From assembly GCA_963921935.1 (NCBI GenBank), contig OY998175.1:287774246-287838245 (forward strand): a stretch of 64,000 bases of DNA. The letters are read 5' to 3'. Of this stretch, positions 43,391 through 55,700 are shown one piece after another. This DNA is from Galeruca laticollis (taxonomy: Eukaryota; Arthropoda; Insecta; Coleoptera; Chrysomelidae). The position numbers and the translations under genes were made by a program. How positions within the stretch are numbered: position 1 is the stretch's first letter; each line of letters opens with the position of its first letter. The notes beneath the pieces were generated by a model. It searched no databases and was not told where the DNA came from. It saw only the letters and a program-made list of their open reading frames with translations.

Positions 43391-43488
43391 AATTGTCAAT
43401 TTTATAGAATTTTCAATAATTTTTATTATATTGTGGAATTAACTAGAGACTGTGAGTTTCATTTAAAAACACTAATGCAATCATTTTT

Positions 43489-43930
43489 TTTATTAAACTT
43501 GTTAGATACTATTTCCATAACTTTTGATATTTCGGAATTAAGGAAACTTATGTGAGTATCATTTCAAAGTAATTTATTGGTGCTATTTACTATAACCTTT
43601 CGATGTTTCTATTAGTAAAATTAAGTTTTGGTTGAAAAATTATAATTTTAAAATTTAATCGTTGACAAACATCACAAAAATGATTATTTTAGGAAAAATA
43701 GTACTATGGGTGTAATTTTAAGTCATTAATTGGTTCAGACATTTTGCAAATGTTTTTTATTATTTAACAATGGGAATGCAATTAATCTAAAAGATTAATC
43801 AACATGTTTGCTTTAACTTAAATTCCTAACTATTTGTAATCCATATGCCACCTGTGGCCCTTCTTAATTTTTTGACGTAACCTGCTCACCTCTTTGTTTT
43901 GCACTAACATACACTTATACAAGCTCAAAC
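43489..43930. other. Unassigned AT-rich stretch
   Basis: No feature seen. Confidence 0.4.
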
Positions 43931-44190
43931 GGTTTAGCTCTTTAGAGCATTCGTATCTGAGGTTGGTGGGTTGTCTAGGAGCTGGGTCACCTCAAGTTTC
44001 GGATGTTTATGGAACTTTTTTTCATGTCTCATAGCAACTTTGCTAATTTCATCTTGGATATATTCAACTAGGAGGTATCTATGTAAATATAGTCGTTCCG
44101 AACATACCAATGCGCAATAATCCTTAATATTCGGTTTTGAAACGTTTCTAGGCATCTATTATTGCCATTTTTGGTACAACCTCATAGTTG
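43931..44190 (-). pseudogene. Jockey/R1-type LINE ORF2 C-terminus
   Basis: Read across frames on the minus strand: FQNRILRIIAHWYVRNDYIY, then VAMRHEKKFHKHPKLEVTQL and LLDNPP. That is the tail after RT in Jockey-type LINEs (RI...WYVRN...H...HPN..A..LLD). Frameshift near 44090. Confidence 0.55.
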
Positions 44191-44699
44191 CAGGCCACAA
44201 GTCCACACCAGTTACAAAACCTGTGTATAATACATTATCTGAATGGAAAGCTGCGAGTGGTAACCTTTCAACCAATACTTTATTTTCACCTGTTCAGGTT
44301 TTTAACATTCCGTTTAAGTTTGATGTCCATATTTGAAGAATGTCGCTGTTTTTTTACTGGGAATAATACTCTTATTTAGATTAATTGAAAGATAATTTGA
44401 TGAGCGTTCATTCAAAACCAGACATATCCACTTTTTTCACAAAATACGAATGAACTAGATTTAGAGTGTGTTTTCGAGATTTCATGGATTCCTTATGTAA
44501 AAATTGTTCAGAACCAGACAAATTCCATTTAGATTTACATATACATATCAATAGTTCAGTCAAAATCAGACATATTCAATTTTGAGCCGATTTTTACCGA
44601 ACCTTTCAAAACTAGAGATATCCATTCAAACTTTAATACTACATTTACAAGAAATAGAACAAAACAAGACATATCCATACCAAATAAATCGTGTTTTGT

Positions 44700-44990
44700 T
44701 TAATCAGACTCATATTGCTTTCATTACTATGCGTTTGTTTGTTAGTTTATTATGTCCTTTCCCTTTTTTATTGGTTTCGCTAATTCCCAAGATCTGTAAT
44801 TAACTTTTTTCCATTTCTTATTTTTGTCTCTTTTCCTGTTAATGTATTTATATTCCATATCCCTACTATTATCTCCTTTTGTTCCTTTCCATTTTTAATT
44901 TTGTTGGAGCTATTCTTCTGTTTCTTATTTCATTTTCTTTTGATCTATCTGATTTGTTTCCATTTCGTGTTTTATACTGCTCTCTGTTTT
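44700..44990 (-). pseudogene. LINE ORF2 endonuclease start
   Basis: On the minus strand: GIWNINTLTGKE, then KLITDLG and NQ-KKGKGHNK, the order of the first EEP endonuclease motifs (WN, ETK-KGKG) of insect LINEs. Shifts interrupt it. The RT is not found downstream. Confidence 0.45.
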
Positions 44991-45279
44991 CCCCTGTTTA
45001 TTGTCACTGGTTTCTTCGCTTTTACCTCTTATCACCTTCTTTCTCGCCATCATTACTATTCTTTTGGTTCCTGTGTTTTTGTTTAGCATATTTGTCCGTT
45101 GGCTGTTTATTCATCTGGTATATTGTTTTATGTCCTACTTCTTCGTTCAAATTAATCCTTTTTCATTGCCTTTTCCGTCTTCATTTCCCCGTCCGTTTTA
45201 TTCTCGCCTATTAGATTTTTGAAGAATGTGCCTGTTTAGTAATTTTCCGGATTCGCTCCAATTTTTTTCGTGTTTCAGG

Positions 45280-45909
45280 TGATCTATCGGTTACCTTCCT
45301 TCACCCCCCCTCCCCAAATTTCTACGAATTTCTCGAAATTTTGCTCTTCTTATTCGAAGCTTTACCTGTCATACACATATCCATCTATTATATCAGTTCG
45401 TCGTATCTCATGCATTAATTTTGCCCATTTTGTTTAGCCTTTTTCCTATTGCTCAGGGTCTATCTAGAATAATCCTCATTTATCCAGATACTGCTGCCCT
45501 TAAATTTCCTTGTCGCTCTCAATATTTTCACTTTTTTGTCCCATTTTATTAGTTTGATTAGTATCGGTCTCTTCCTATTTCTTTGAAAGGATCCTATTTC
45601 CCTCACCTCCCTGGCATTAACATTTAACTCCACCTTTATTTCTGCTTTTCCCAATACACTTTCAATATTTCCTTTGATTCGGTCTTTGTTTTCACATTCT
45701 TTGACTTCAATCACTTGAATTATTATATTATTCCTATTTAGCTTTCTTTCTAACATTTCTATTCTTTCTTCTTGTGTTCTCATCTGCTGCTTGATTTCTT
45801 GATTCTCTTCTCTCAGTTTTACATTTTCTTTAAAGGTCTTTTCAATTGATGCTATTTTCTCGGTGAGAAATTTGAACATTTCCCTTATTTCCTCTATTTC
45901 TCCCATCAC
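45280..45909 (-). pseudogene. LINE ORF1 (coiled coil plus RRM-like)
   Basis: 45460-45909 is open for 149 codons: MMGEIEEIREMFKFLTEKIA, a coiled coil to about residue 65 (EERIEMLERKLNRNN), then RRM-like IIIQVIEVKE and RKRPILIKLIKWDKKVKILR, KGSSIWINEDYSR. Past a stop the expected C-terminal piece continues (MRYDEL). This is the RNA-binding ORF1 of an insect LINE, placed just upstream of the ORF2 start in the same orientation, so 44700-45909 is a 5' LINE fragment. Confidence 0.65.
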
Positions 45910-46639
45910 TCCAGATTAATATTATCAGTATTGTGTCTCGTGTACGCCGAAGAATAATTCCGGTTTTAAAGACTGTTCAACAGAGCAATATTCTTAAAGA
46001 TAAGTGGTGATGATAGATATGGCCAATGATCTGGCCTCTTCAAAAAAAGTTAAGGAATTTTCTAAATGATTTTACAGCATCTGAAAGTATATCTCCCAAG
46101 TAACCTAAATATAGCAACTTTATTTAAAATGTACAATTTAAAAAATTCCGGTTTCCGTGCATCCCTATCAATGTTTAAGAGAGTATTTCTACAATGAATT
46201 TTATTTGGATTTTCCTCTCCGGTATCGGATGTGTACGGTACATGCCTTAACCTAAAGAATTCCATCAAACAAACAGTATTATCGACAAAACTAAGAATTC
46301 ATAAAATGCGTGCAAATGCACCTTTTTAAAAGAAAATCCTGCGATCAGCTACTCGTTTTGTTTTGACTAACAACAGATACACCCTTTACCAAAGACACCA
46401 ATTCAAAACTCCTTCTACCTGAGGCAGATCAGTTTCTATGCTTTCTGTTGTGTGGTTGTAAAATCTAAAAATCCCGTATCTTACACTTGGACGGAGGATT
46501 AGGCAAGTCGCGGCTCCAAGGAAATTGGCACTCCATGAGATCATTAGTTTTGTAAAATAAAAAAACTCTTGGGTTATTCTACGATTGATGTGGGAGTCAA
46601 ATTAAGAACGTCCATATTGTCCATATAACCCTGAGGAAT

Positions 46640-47010
46640 ATCAATATAATTACGGAAATGTTAGCCAGGTTCGTATACTAAAAAAATCTGCCCGGAACCT
46701 GGAATTAAAGATTTTAAAAAAATGTACTTGAAGAAAATGGTTAATCTGAGTTAATCTACAGTTCAGTACAGAGGAAGAGCTTTCTTTAATTTTGACGAAG
46801 TTAATCCATTTGCTTCTGTTTCTGAGGCAAATTAAATCTTCTGCTTATTGGGAATTTCCCAGGAAAAAAGAATAATGTTAAATCTCTTTCAGAAAAGCAA
46901 TTCAATAGCGAGAACTTTCAGTGGCAAGACCTTCCTGAATTGAATTTCTACAAAAATGTTTTGTCTGATAACATTTCCCAAGTCCAAGAGGAGGATGTAC
47001 CAGAAGAAAC
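46640..47010 (+). pseudogene. Possible Sola-like transposase C-terminus
   Basis: Frames give TVQYRGRAFFNFDEVNPFAS, then EKQFNSENFQWQDLPELNFY and KNVLSD, ending near 47010. The LPELNFYKNV end resembles the DYVNFYKNLP end of the transposase in 52708-55895. This fits the DNA-transposon ends around it, but the match is short. Confidence 0.3.
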
Positions 47011-47387
47011 GAACGAATGCGACTGCATATCTAATTTTTTTAGACTGCGGAATATTAAAGTTTTTCTTATTTTTTTTTGTATGACTGATATTTTTAGAGA
47101 GTTGATCGGCTTCTATTTTTTTCTGTAATACAATGTTTGCAAAATATATTGTGGTATGTTTTCACATAAAACTTGCATTCAGACAAAATCAGACATATTC
47201 TTTAATTTTTTAGGGTTTTCCGTGGCAAATATATTTTTTTATGTATGTATGTGCAATATAATTATCATCGGATGCCCTATTATATTTCGCAATTTGAGAT
47301 ATTTCACCTTTAAGGGCACAAACAAATTTTTCTCGAAAATAGGTTATGAGTACATGTCTGGTTTTGAATGAACGCTTCTCGTTTATT

Positions 47388-48865
47388 TCTTATATTTTCA
47401 TGGGTTTCGGTCTGAAATAAAATCACTTGCTTATAGTGGTTACGTTTCGGTCTATTTTATTTAAACCATTTTCAAACCTTTCTAAAAATGTTTTGAAAGC
47501 ACAATACATTTATTAGAATACATATAATTGAAAGATGTTTCTTTAAAACTTACTTTTTGATTATGCCTCCGTAGAGGCTCGTCTACTACTGTACAGTAGT
47601 ATTTCTTAAATTAAAAAAAAGACAATTAATGTACACAAAAACAAATAATACAAACAATGAACTATGTTAAAAATTAAATTAACTGTCTCGACTTTTACTT
47701 CGTGGAATCTGCTCATATAAGTGTTCTAAATGAAACTAACGGTTTCTAGTTAATTCCACAATATAATAAAAGTTATTGAAAATTCTAAAAAATTTACAAT
47801 TGTTTCGATGAATCAATATCATCGTCAGAATGACAGAAGTTACATTTTATTTGATGCCTACCTGATGTTTAGTAGTTATTTTTGGCTAGACCAAGAAGTG
47901 ACCTAACTTGTGATTGACTTAATATATGTTTATAGAAAAAAGAATAAGATGTGATATTACAAATATTGAAACTTAGATATTATTAGCCCTATGGTGATAT
48001 CCTGGATATCATTTTTCCAATTAAGATCCAACGGTTATCCATTAAATATGATAAAAAAGCTAATTAGTAAAAGAGAGGAAGAAGTGGCATTACAACTAAT
48101 ATTTCCTAAACCAGATAATAAGAACACGATAAACTCAATATATAAAATAAATTGCTCTGACTGCAATGGTAGTTACATAGGTCAAACTAGCCAATATTTA
48201 CATAAGAGAATTCAACAACACCAGCAATCAGTTCGAAATAACAATGAATGTACTGCACTATCAAAACATTCACTTGATGAAAATCACTCTTTTAATTTCA
48301 ACAACGTAGAAATAATAACTACAGTAAAAAATAATAGTAAAAGATTGATAAAAGAAATGATAAATATTAAGAAGAATCCTGACTCAGTCAATTTCGGAAC
48401 TGACATAGACAACTTAAGCTGTATATATACGAACTTACTATTATAAACGAATATCTACACCTTACCTAGTTATTGAAAATTAAAAAATAGATTTCTAGTT
48501 CTAATTTTATTTGAATTAGGACACTCTGTAAATACATTCTAATCATTTTTAACATAGTTCATTGTTTGTATTATTTGTTTTTGTGTACATTAATTGTCTT
48601 TTTTTTTAATTTGAGAAGTACTACTGTACAGTAGAAGACGAGCCTCTAGGGAGGCATAATCAAAAAGTAAGTTTTAAAGAAACATCTTTTAATTATATGT
48701 ATTTTAATAAATGTATTGTGTTTTCAAAACATTTTTAGAAATGTTTGAAAATGGTTATAATAAAATAGACCGAAACGTAACCACTATAAGCAAGTGATTT
48801 TATTTCTGACCGAAACCCATGAAAATATAAGAAATTGAGAATTTACGGTCATTAAAAATATATAT
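47388..48865. mobile_element. Penelope family B unit containing family A sequence
   Basis: Exact 14-bp duplication GCTTCTCGTTTATT (47374-47387 and 48866-48879). Outer arms (about 47388-47668 and 48480-48840) are inverted copies of a 3' region with CGAAACGTAACCACTATAAG. Between them lie family A 3' sequence (47669-48026, inverted) and a chimeric ORF. A complete insertion unit with a mosaic interior. Confidence 0.85.
48027..48446 (+). pseudogene. Chimeric Penelope ORF: family A linker joined to family B GIY-YIG
   Basis: The first ~30 codons (SNGYPLNMIKKLISKREEEV) match family A (26600-26680). From INSIYKINCSDCNGSYIGQT on it matches family B (61745-61987): SQYLHKRIQQHQQSV, then TALSKHSLDENHSFNF. 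The endonuclease motif is SIYKIN...SYIGQT. The frame is continuous across the join, so the recombination was in register. Confidence 0.75.
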
Positions 48866-48909
48866 GCTTCTCGTTTATTCTTTTGTTGGTAACGTTAATA
48901 TTTATAAAC

Positions 48910-49115
48910 CTATGTTATTAACTGGTTTTTGTAGATTAGCCGTTCTTTCTTCTATAGTTACTCCTACTACTAAAACTTGAATTTCTATAAATTGAATAAT
49001 CGAGTACATTATTAACGCTTTGAATTTTTGAATCAAGAAAATTAATCTATGTTATGAACTGGTTTTTGTAGATTAGCCGTTCTTTCTTCTATAGTTACCC
49101 CTACTACTAAAACTT
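48910..49115. repeat. ~68-bp direct repeats around a Penelope fragment
   Basis: 48910-48977 and 49048-49115 are near-identical copies of LINE RT sequence. The ~70 bases between match family A ORF DNA (minus strand, INFLDLKIQ region). The unit could be a duplication created at insertion or repair. Confidence 0.7.
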
Positions 49116-49400
49116 CTGTGTCATCAGCACATGTGGCTAATATTAGGTTTTCTTGCTCTGGAATGTCAGATGTGTACAAGAGGTACAGTACTGGCGCAAG
49201 AACGCTGCCTTGTGGAACCCCTGCGTTTATTGGTTTCAGCTCAGAGTATTCATTTTGTATTTTATCTCTGAATGTTCGCTGTTCTAGGTATGACTGCAAT
49301 ATTTCAGCCAATTGCAGAGGAAATATTTCATCAGGCCTTGATGCTATATTTCGTCCAACGCTTTAACGATATCCGAAAATAAAGCTGAGCAAATTTATCG
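49042..49400 (-). pseudogene. Jockey-type LINE reverse transcriptase fragment
   Basis: NAGVPQGSVLAPVLYLLYTS, then ILATCADDTEVLVV with the catalytic Asp pair (ADD; Phe before A replaced by Cys). Upstream: AEILQSYLEQRTFRDKIQ. It stops within the repeat area at about 49048. Confidence 0.8.
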
Positions 49401-49559
49401 TCTTTCTATAGTTCTCTATTTTAGTTATTATCCGATGGATCTGAGTTGACAGATTGAATCAATTTGAAACCGCAGAATCCGAATCTTCTCATATCAGAAG
49501 ATTCAAAACTAGGCCTAATAGGTACAAACTACTCAAATTTCATAAAAAATCAAAAACCC

Positions 49560-51074
49560 GTTAAAAAGTTATTTAGCGTATGGCATAACACATGGTGACA
49601 TTTATTTATAATACATGATAAAATTAACGAGCGATCAAGACATTACAATATACGAGTTACAAACATACATATGAGCAGGTACAAAATGGTTACATCAAAA
49701 GATCTAGTTCAGTTATCCATTCAAAGCTTGATTTTGTGGTGTGGGAGAAGTCCATCAAATCTCCATGGTATGTTCTGAGCTCACACTCTGTCACCATGTG
49801 GTCAATTGTTTGGTTTGGTTTGCCACAGTCGCAGCCAGGGCTATGGTTATGGACACACACACCATGTCCTGTTCTGATAATGTTTAAGGTCTTCCATATA
49901 TATCGTGATTGGTCGAAATGCGGTCAGCCATTTCTTTGTCTTCTCTCCGCAGTGAGACAGGAATTCAGGATGTATCCCGTCGAACCCAGGTGCTTTGCCA
50001 GTTTTCACATCTTTAATAGCTGCAATTATTTCCTCAGTAGTGTACTCACGACAGAATTCCGTGTCACGTGGTAATGTTCAACGTATATTCTTTTTTGAGT
50101 TGTTTTGTATGCTGTTTATCACGTGGGGCGCTAAATAAGGTTATTATTCTGCTGGCTATCTGATCTGGTGAGATCAAGTGGGTTTCTCGAACGGGTGGGA
50201 TGCTTCCTCCTAACTTTTTAAGTAGGCTCCATGATTTTTTGCTGTATCTTTGGAAATTCATTTCCTCCGTTGTTTTTATTCATTTATCTCTCCAAGATTC
50301 ATCTAGTGGGTACAAGGTCGTGGGCTATGTCTGGGTCGCCGCTCTCTATGTAGTTGTTATATAGTTCTTCACATTCAGCATTCCATCCCGGGATGCATTA
50401 TTTACGGTACCCTCTAGGCATGGACTTTATTGCAGCAGTGATCACAGCTTCTACAAACCTATCGTAATTCTCAGGCTCTGCCGGAATCCATCTCACAATT
50501 TTGTCCAATTCAAGAGAGAGTTTTGTAGTCTGTCCTTTGAAAGTTCCACCTTGGGTATGGATCGAATTATTGGGATCTGAGTGCCTATTTCGTAAATAAT
50601 CGGCCGGTGCTAACTGTCTGGAAAGTATTCCAAGACTATTCTGGACAAGTGGACTGTTTGATTTTGAGTACTTTGGGTCGAGAAACATAAATCCGGGTTG
50701 TACTCTCTGTTCCATGCTGCCGATCTAAACGTTCCCCTATCTTTTGCATGAAAAATGAGGCTCAAACTGTTTTCTCCTGCCCATTCTACGAGTGTTTGAC
50801 CGTTATAGTCATTACTGTTATAATTCCACATTGTTCGATGGCTGTTAAAATCTCCCATATAGACAGCCGAATGGGGAAGCTCCGGCAAGACTTCAGGTGG
50901 CCACTGGGCTAACGGAGGCTTATATATGTTTGCCACTGTAAGCTCCTCGATCTTCACCGTGATAGTATGAATGTTATTGCTATTAATATTGGTGTCTACC
51001 AGGCGAGCGTGTTCAATGTTCAACGTATATAGGTTATGTATATATGCGGTGGTAGGTAGCACCCATAATTTCAT
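49560..51074 (-). pseudogene. LINE with EEP endonuclease, internally deleted RT and 3' end
   Basis: Endonuclease at 50610-51074: ANIYKPPLAQWPPEVLP, YMGDFNSHRTMWNY, then AKDRGTFRSAAWNREYNPDL. The linker runs 50398-50715 (PADYLRN). The RT start at about 49990-50075 has TEEIIAAIKDVKTGKAPGFD. The frame then jumps to the C-terminus (RTGHGVCVHNHSPGCDCGKP, then QTIDHMVTECELR), so the RT palm is deleted. 5'-truncated; the 3' untranslated region runs to about 49560. Confidence 0.8.
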
Positions 51075-52515
51075 ATCCTGGCAATTTGCCCCTTGTCTCC
51101 GGACTCGGTCCGATATTTCTTGTCATACAACTCTGAAAAGAACTTATTTGTTTTTGTTTTTATTTCCATGTGCATCTGGCCAGGAGATCTTTTAGAAGAG
51201 ATAGGACTAGCCGCCAACTATCATTCTAGCTCATTTAGCATTACCCAGGGTGCACGTATAGAGCTCTTCTACGGACGCGAGCTAGGCTGTACCCTGGGGT
51301 GAATCATGTCTTATTTACACCTGGTATAACCAAAGACGCTAATATATCCAACCATAATAATAAGGAAATTTTTTCGTCATCTTGCAATTGGAACATCAAT
51401 TACTGTTTTAAATGATATTACGGGCTGATCTTGCAACTCACACCGCAACACTTTAATTAATTTTATAATATTTCGAATTCATAGGCACCTTTTTGTTGAC
51501 ATTATCAATCACATCCGTCATGTACATTTAAGAAACGGAAAGATACCCTTTAAATTACCTGTTCACTACCTACATTCTCCACTGACAAGCTTACTTTGAG
51601 AGTGCATTAATAGATCAATGTAGTCTCAATCGAATTGTATTTGATAAACATCAGTTTGACTTTTTAATATATTATCAAGGAGTCTGCTTGCTGTCAGGGA
51701 GATTGTACGTAGGATTTGTCAAAATAATATTTGAGTAGAATACGAAGGAGTTGATTAAATTTTGGCTAATTTTGTTGGGGAATCAGGTAAGTTGAAATAA
51801 ATGATTCAAAGCTATGCCTCGAGCTTGGGTTTTTGTTATCTCAAATGTGATGTTCTCTATTAGGTGTCGAAGGAAAATTGTGGAAAGAGTAAAAGCGCAG
51901 GTGGATTTGTATAGTGGAAAAAAAGGAGTTTAGAGAGAATAGGATAAGAACCCTCTAACGGAGGTAATGTAAACGTGATGGATGTGATTGTAAGTCATTT
52001 TAATTATTTACAACATTGTAGGTTCTCAGTCAAGGGACACCAAGATAATAAGTATAGCCTCTCCGCCTACGTTAGTGGCATTATTTTGAAACCATATTTT
52101 CGAAAATTCATACTAGAGGCGAACAGACCACTTTGGTAGTACCGTAGTAAAGTAGTTAATAATAGGTTTAAGTATTATATTTTCTTTTGTAAGCGGCTCC
52201 GTGACGTCACAGTAGCGCATTTCAATTTTGTATATTTCCTTCCGTTTTGGTGAAGAAGTTTTTTGTATATAGTCTCTTTTTTTGTGTAGATAGTAATATA
52301 GAATTTTCATTTAAATAACTAACATCTTATAAATTGTCTGCTCCATCCTGACCATCGTGGCGGTCTACTAGTTAAGGCTGGCTCATTAAAATTTAACTGG
52401 TGGCGCCCATTTTTAACAACTAAATAAAAAAGGAATTTTCGCATACCCACCCCCGACCGAACTGAGCTTGAGCATGAGGTTGCGCTTCTGGAGCTAGCGA
52501 GTAGACAATAATAAA
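51075..52515. other. Unassigned stretch
   Basis: No gene supported. 51180-51310 is GC-richer, without recognisable product. A T-rich inverted block lies at about 52140-52310. Confidence 0.4.
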
Positions 52516-52572
52516 TAAAGCGCGTAACAATGAAATTAACTGTTTCTAGATAATTCCACAATATATTGAAAC

Positions 52573-52620
52573 TCTAAGAAATTGACAATTGTTTCGATAT
52601 TGAATATCATCATCAGACGT
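52573..52620 (-). ncRNA. Candidate hammerhead ribozyme, canonical core (Penelope family A)
   Basis: Minus strand: CTGATGA (52610-52616), one extra base, stem II GATAT/ATATC (52596-52600 with 52604-52608) with a 3-base loop, GAAA, ACAATTGT, then C. Compared with 27436-27469 the loop and pairs differ but the helix is kept, which supports a real fold. The outer stem I is partly lost. Confidence 0.5.
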
Positions 52621-52707
52621 TACATTTCATGTGATGCCTAACTTATGTTTATCAATTATTTTTGGCTAGACCAAGAAGTGACATACCTTGTGATTGCCTT
52701 AATATAT

Positions 52708-55700
52708 CGATGGCCTAGAATCAATACCTCGTAAGTGAAAACTTCAAAGTTTTCAGTATGAACAAAAAACCTTCCATTTGTCATAATTAATAATCTACAC
52801 TTCTACAATTGCAATTGTGATTTTATTATTGTGAAATAAATATAATTCTAAAGAAAAATTACAATTTATATGCTCTCAAAAAAAATGCAAGCACTTACCA
52901 GGTTTTTCACTTATGGTGTTTGACAAGTAAGTGGTATTGCTGGCTAGGAAATTCCTTATCTTTATTTTAAATTTTATTAATTATTAAAGAAATCAAAAAA
53001 TATTACATGTTACTTAAAAATGAAACAAAAAAATTATTCAGTTAAATTGATCACTCGATCAAAGTACTGCAAGTATTAATTATTGTTAGTCTTGATCTTC
53101 CTTTCTCTTTTGAAGTTTCATGCGGCAAATTCTTGTAAAAATTAACGTAGTCCGGTTCCATTACCTGGCTTATTTCCATTAAATGTTCATATTTTTCTAA
53201 AGAAATTTTGGGTTTGGTGCGGTATAATTGCGGGTAAGTAGGTATAACGTTTGGTAAAGTTTTACCTTTTCTTAGTGGCAGGTATTCTGAGTCGAAATCA
53301 GTCTTGTAATATATAATCCCCTCGGGGGTGTATTTAAGGCATTTTATATCTGTAACGTAGGAGGTTCCTGGTGGTCTTAAGGAGTTATACCATTGAAAGT
53401 TTGGAGAGGCATAGTTTTTGAAGAAATCATGTGTTAAATACCTAGCATCTAGAGGAAATGGCTTCTCTCTTGCTCGTTTTGTAACTGAAATAAATTCTGC
53501 AGGTAAATGAATGTCTCTTCTATCCAAACGTCTCTCAATCAGGCTGTGTACCGTATCACACTCCATCTGTGTATCTCCCTTGCAAAGATACTTCTGCTCA
53601 ATCGTTTTCCGCTCTTTTACAGCAAAAGTCAGCAAAGCATTCGATACAACAGTGCATCTGTTCTGATACCCACATCCATCTGAGTATAGAATAATGGGCT
53701 TGTCACTATTTTGGAAATGTGTGTATAAATAGTCAATAATGCAGCTTGCAAAATGCGTTGAAGTCACGCCTCCTTCTCCTTCATGCCACCAGAAATTAGT
53801 GCTCTGATGCGTAGCAACATTGTATACAGTAAAGTTATGAACCCTTAATTTCATTTTAAAATATAATTTTGAGGCGTATAACCTAGGGCATAATTGAACA
53901 GCCTGTAAGTCCATGGTTACCATGTTGCAATTGCCTAAAATGCTAGCTTCTTTATCAGTTTGTTTTTCGATTCTAGCTCGATCTTTATTTGCAATGTGAC
54001 ATTGATAATCCTCCTCTGTGACAGTTTCAAAATTACCTGCTTTGTAGGCGCAGCACACGTCGCACTGGTCTTTCTTAGGCTGGAAAATCGCTAAGTTTTT
54101 TCTATCGAAAATTTCATCAAATGTAAAAGAACTTAGTGCCTTGATGTTGGTGCAATCAGTTGTGTACCTTTTGTAAAGCTCGGATTTACTTTTTATGAAA
54201 CTGTCTTCAATGTATTGTTTATTAGTATCTCGCCTTGCGTAATGGGACGGTAGTTTTGGCAAGTTATTTAGCCATGTTTCAAGAAATTTCCGTTGTTCGA
54301 CGTTTTTTAATATTGTGCCGCTAGCTTCGCGATTAGAAGATCTACGCGCATTCACAACATCAACTGATGGTAAAGTACCACAAGTACTATTTTGGCACCA
54401 TGACCGAACTGACCATTCGCCTAGACTAAGGGTACTGAGAAACATGCTCTTACATACCCTCATTTTGGTGGTTGCATCTTTCAAGAAATATTTAAATGTT
54501 GAGCTCTTTTGGGTTTCTTGATTTTCCGTGCGTCGGCGAGTTGGTTTCGAAATATCCACATGATTCACAACAAAGATTTTCTTCTGTTCCCAGGTCATTT
54601 CACTCCAAAATTTTGAAAATATTATGCTTCTGACGTCATCAGTAAGCTTGCTACATTCATAAATTTTGGCGTGTTTTCCTTTGCACCTTTTGCCCATAGT
54701 CTTTGCTTCTCTCTGTGTATCGTTTTTTCATACTTTTTCCTTTGATCTCGTATACCCTATATAAGCCTGCCCTTTCATCCGTTTGTATTTATTATTATTG
54801 CGCTTCCATTGGGACCTATTTACAAAACGCTTGCGTGATCGTTTTCTTTTTAGATTTTGGGTACCTTCCACTTCCGCATTTACTACCGGATCATCTTCTG
54901 CTTCTTTCGGCACATTTTCTTCCGCTTCTTCTTCTGATGTGGAAGAAGATCATTCTTTACCATCTTCCATTACGTATTCTTCGTCGGTATCGTCTTCTAC
55001 CTCTTTCCCAGGATCATCATTGATTTCTATTTCAAACGTCTCCACGTTTTCAACTCGTAGGCTGGATGCGAGTTCTACTTCGTTAGTGTCTTCAGAACAG
55101 AGATTGGTTTCGAAAATGTCAACACTTTGTGCTGTCATAACTTCAAGAACCTGCATTCCTTCGAACTCCAAATTATTTTCACAATTTTCTAAAATAAATC
55201 CATCATCAAATTGGATTGGCAAGTTAGAAACGGAGTATTTTTCTATGCTTTTGATGTTTTCGATGGGGGATGGTGATTTTTTATTGGACTCGAGAGCCAT
55301 TAATACCATTCGGCTTGCGCGACTGTTCAGTCTGTAATAATATAATGAATTAAATTTCTGGCAAATACCATAATATGACGAGTAGGTTAATAATTTTCAG
55401 TTTTCATTTGGTTCTAGTTATAGGTATTGATAATAAACAAAAATCTAACCTAATAAATAATTGCTAATACCACGTAAGTACTCAAATTATTCATTAAACC
55501 AATATCTCTTATGTACAAGTCATAAATAAATTGATATAATTAGAAGTAAATCACTATCTTTCTCAAATTTCTTTACTAAACAAACATTCTAAGGTAACAA
55601 CAATTACAATTAGCTGGTAGTAATCTAATAAACTTACCTGTATAATAAACACTTCACAAAAAACACCACAAAACACTGGGTGACAGAAACGGTCATTAGC

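Larger units (their letters stand above)
41841..43475. mobile_element. Penelope family A unit with inverted ends, hit by a LINE
   Basis: Flanked by a 13-bp duplication TGCAATCATTTTT (41828-41840 and 43476-43488). Left part: inverted 3' untranslated region (41841-42178). Middle and right: ORF C-terminus on the plus strand (42180-42390) and its 3' untranslated region, interrupted at 42686-43390. As at 24752-27587, two copies are joined head to head, here with almost all of one ORF missing. Confidence 0.85.
44404..47378. mobile_element. TIR element with subterminal repeats, containing LINE sequence
   Basis: GCGTTCATTCAAAACCAGAC at the left tip is matched in reverse complement at the right tip (about 47353-47377). 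Related CAGACATATCC motifs recur inside both ends (44510, 44556, 44605, 44650, 47184). The inside holds LINE ORF1/ORF2 starts (minus) and a possible transposase C-terminus (plus). No convincing target duplication; a Penelope unit inserted at its right tip. Confidence 0.55.

Noticed and set aside
44879..45222. Several Phe/Leu/Ser-rich plus-strand frames that look like membrane proteins
   Set aside because: They are antisense shadows of the A-rich LINE 5' fragment on the minus strand.
46062..46268. 68-codon minus-strand frame
   Set aside because: No motif I could place; could be part of a decayed element, but unsupported.
47388..48865. Hammerhead ribozyme in Penelope family B arms
   Set aside because: GACCGAAACGT is present, but I found no CTGANGA partner with a stem II.
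49736..50074. 112-codon plus-strand frame
   Set aside because: It overlaps the minus-strand LINE RT and C-terminus, whose motifs are recognisable; this frame has none.
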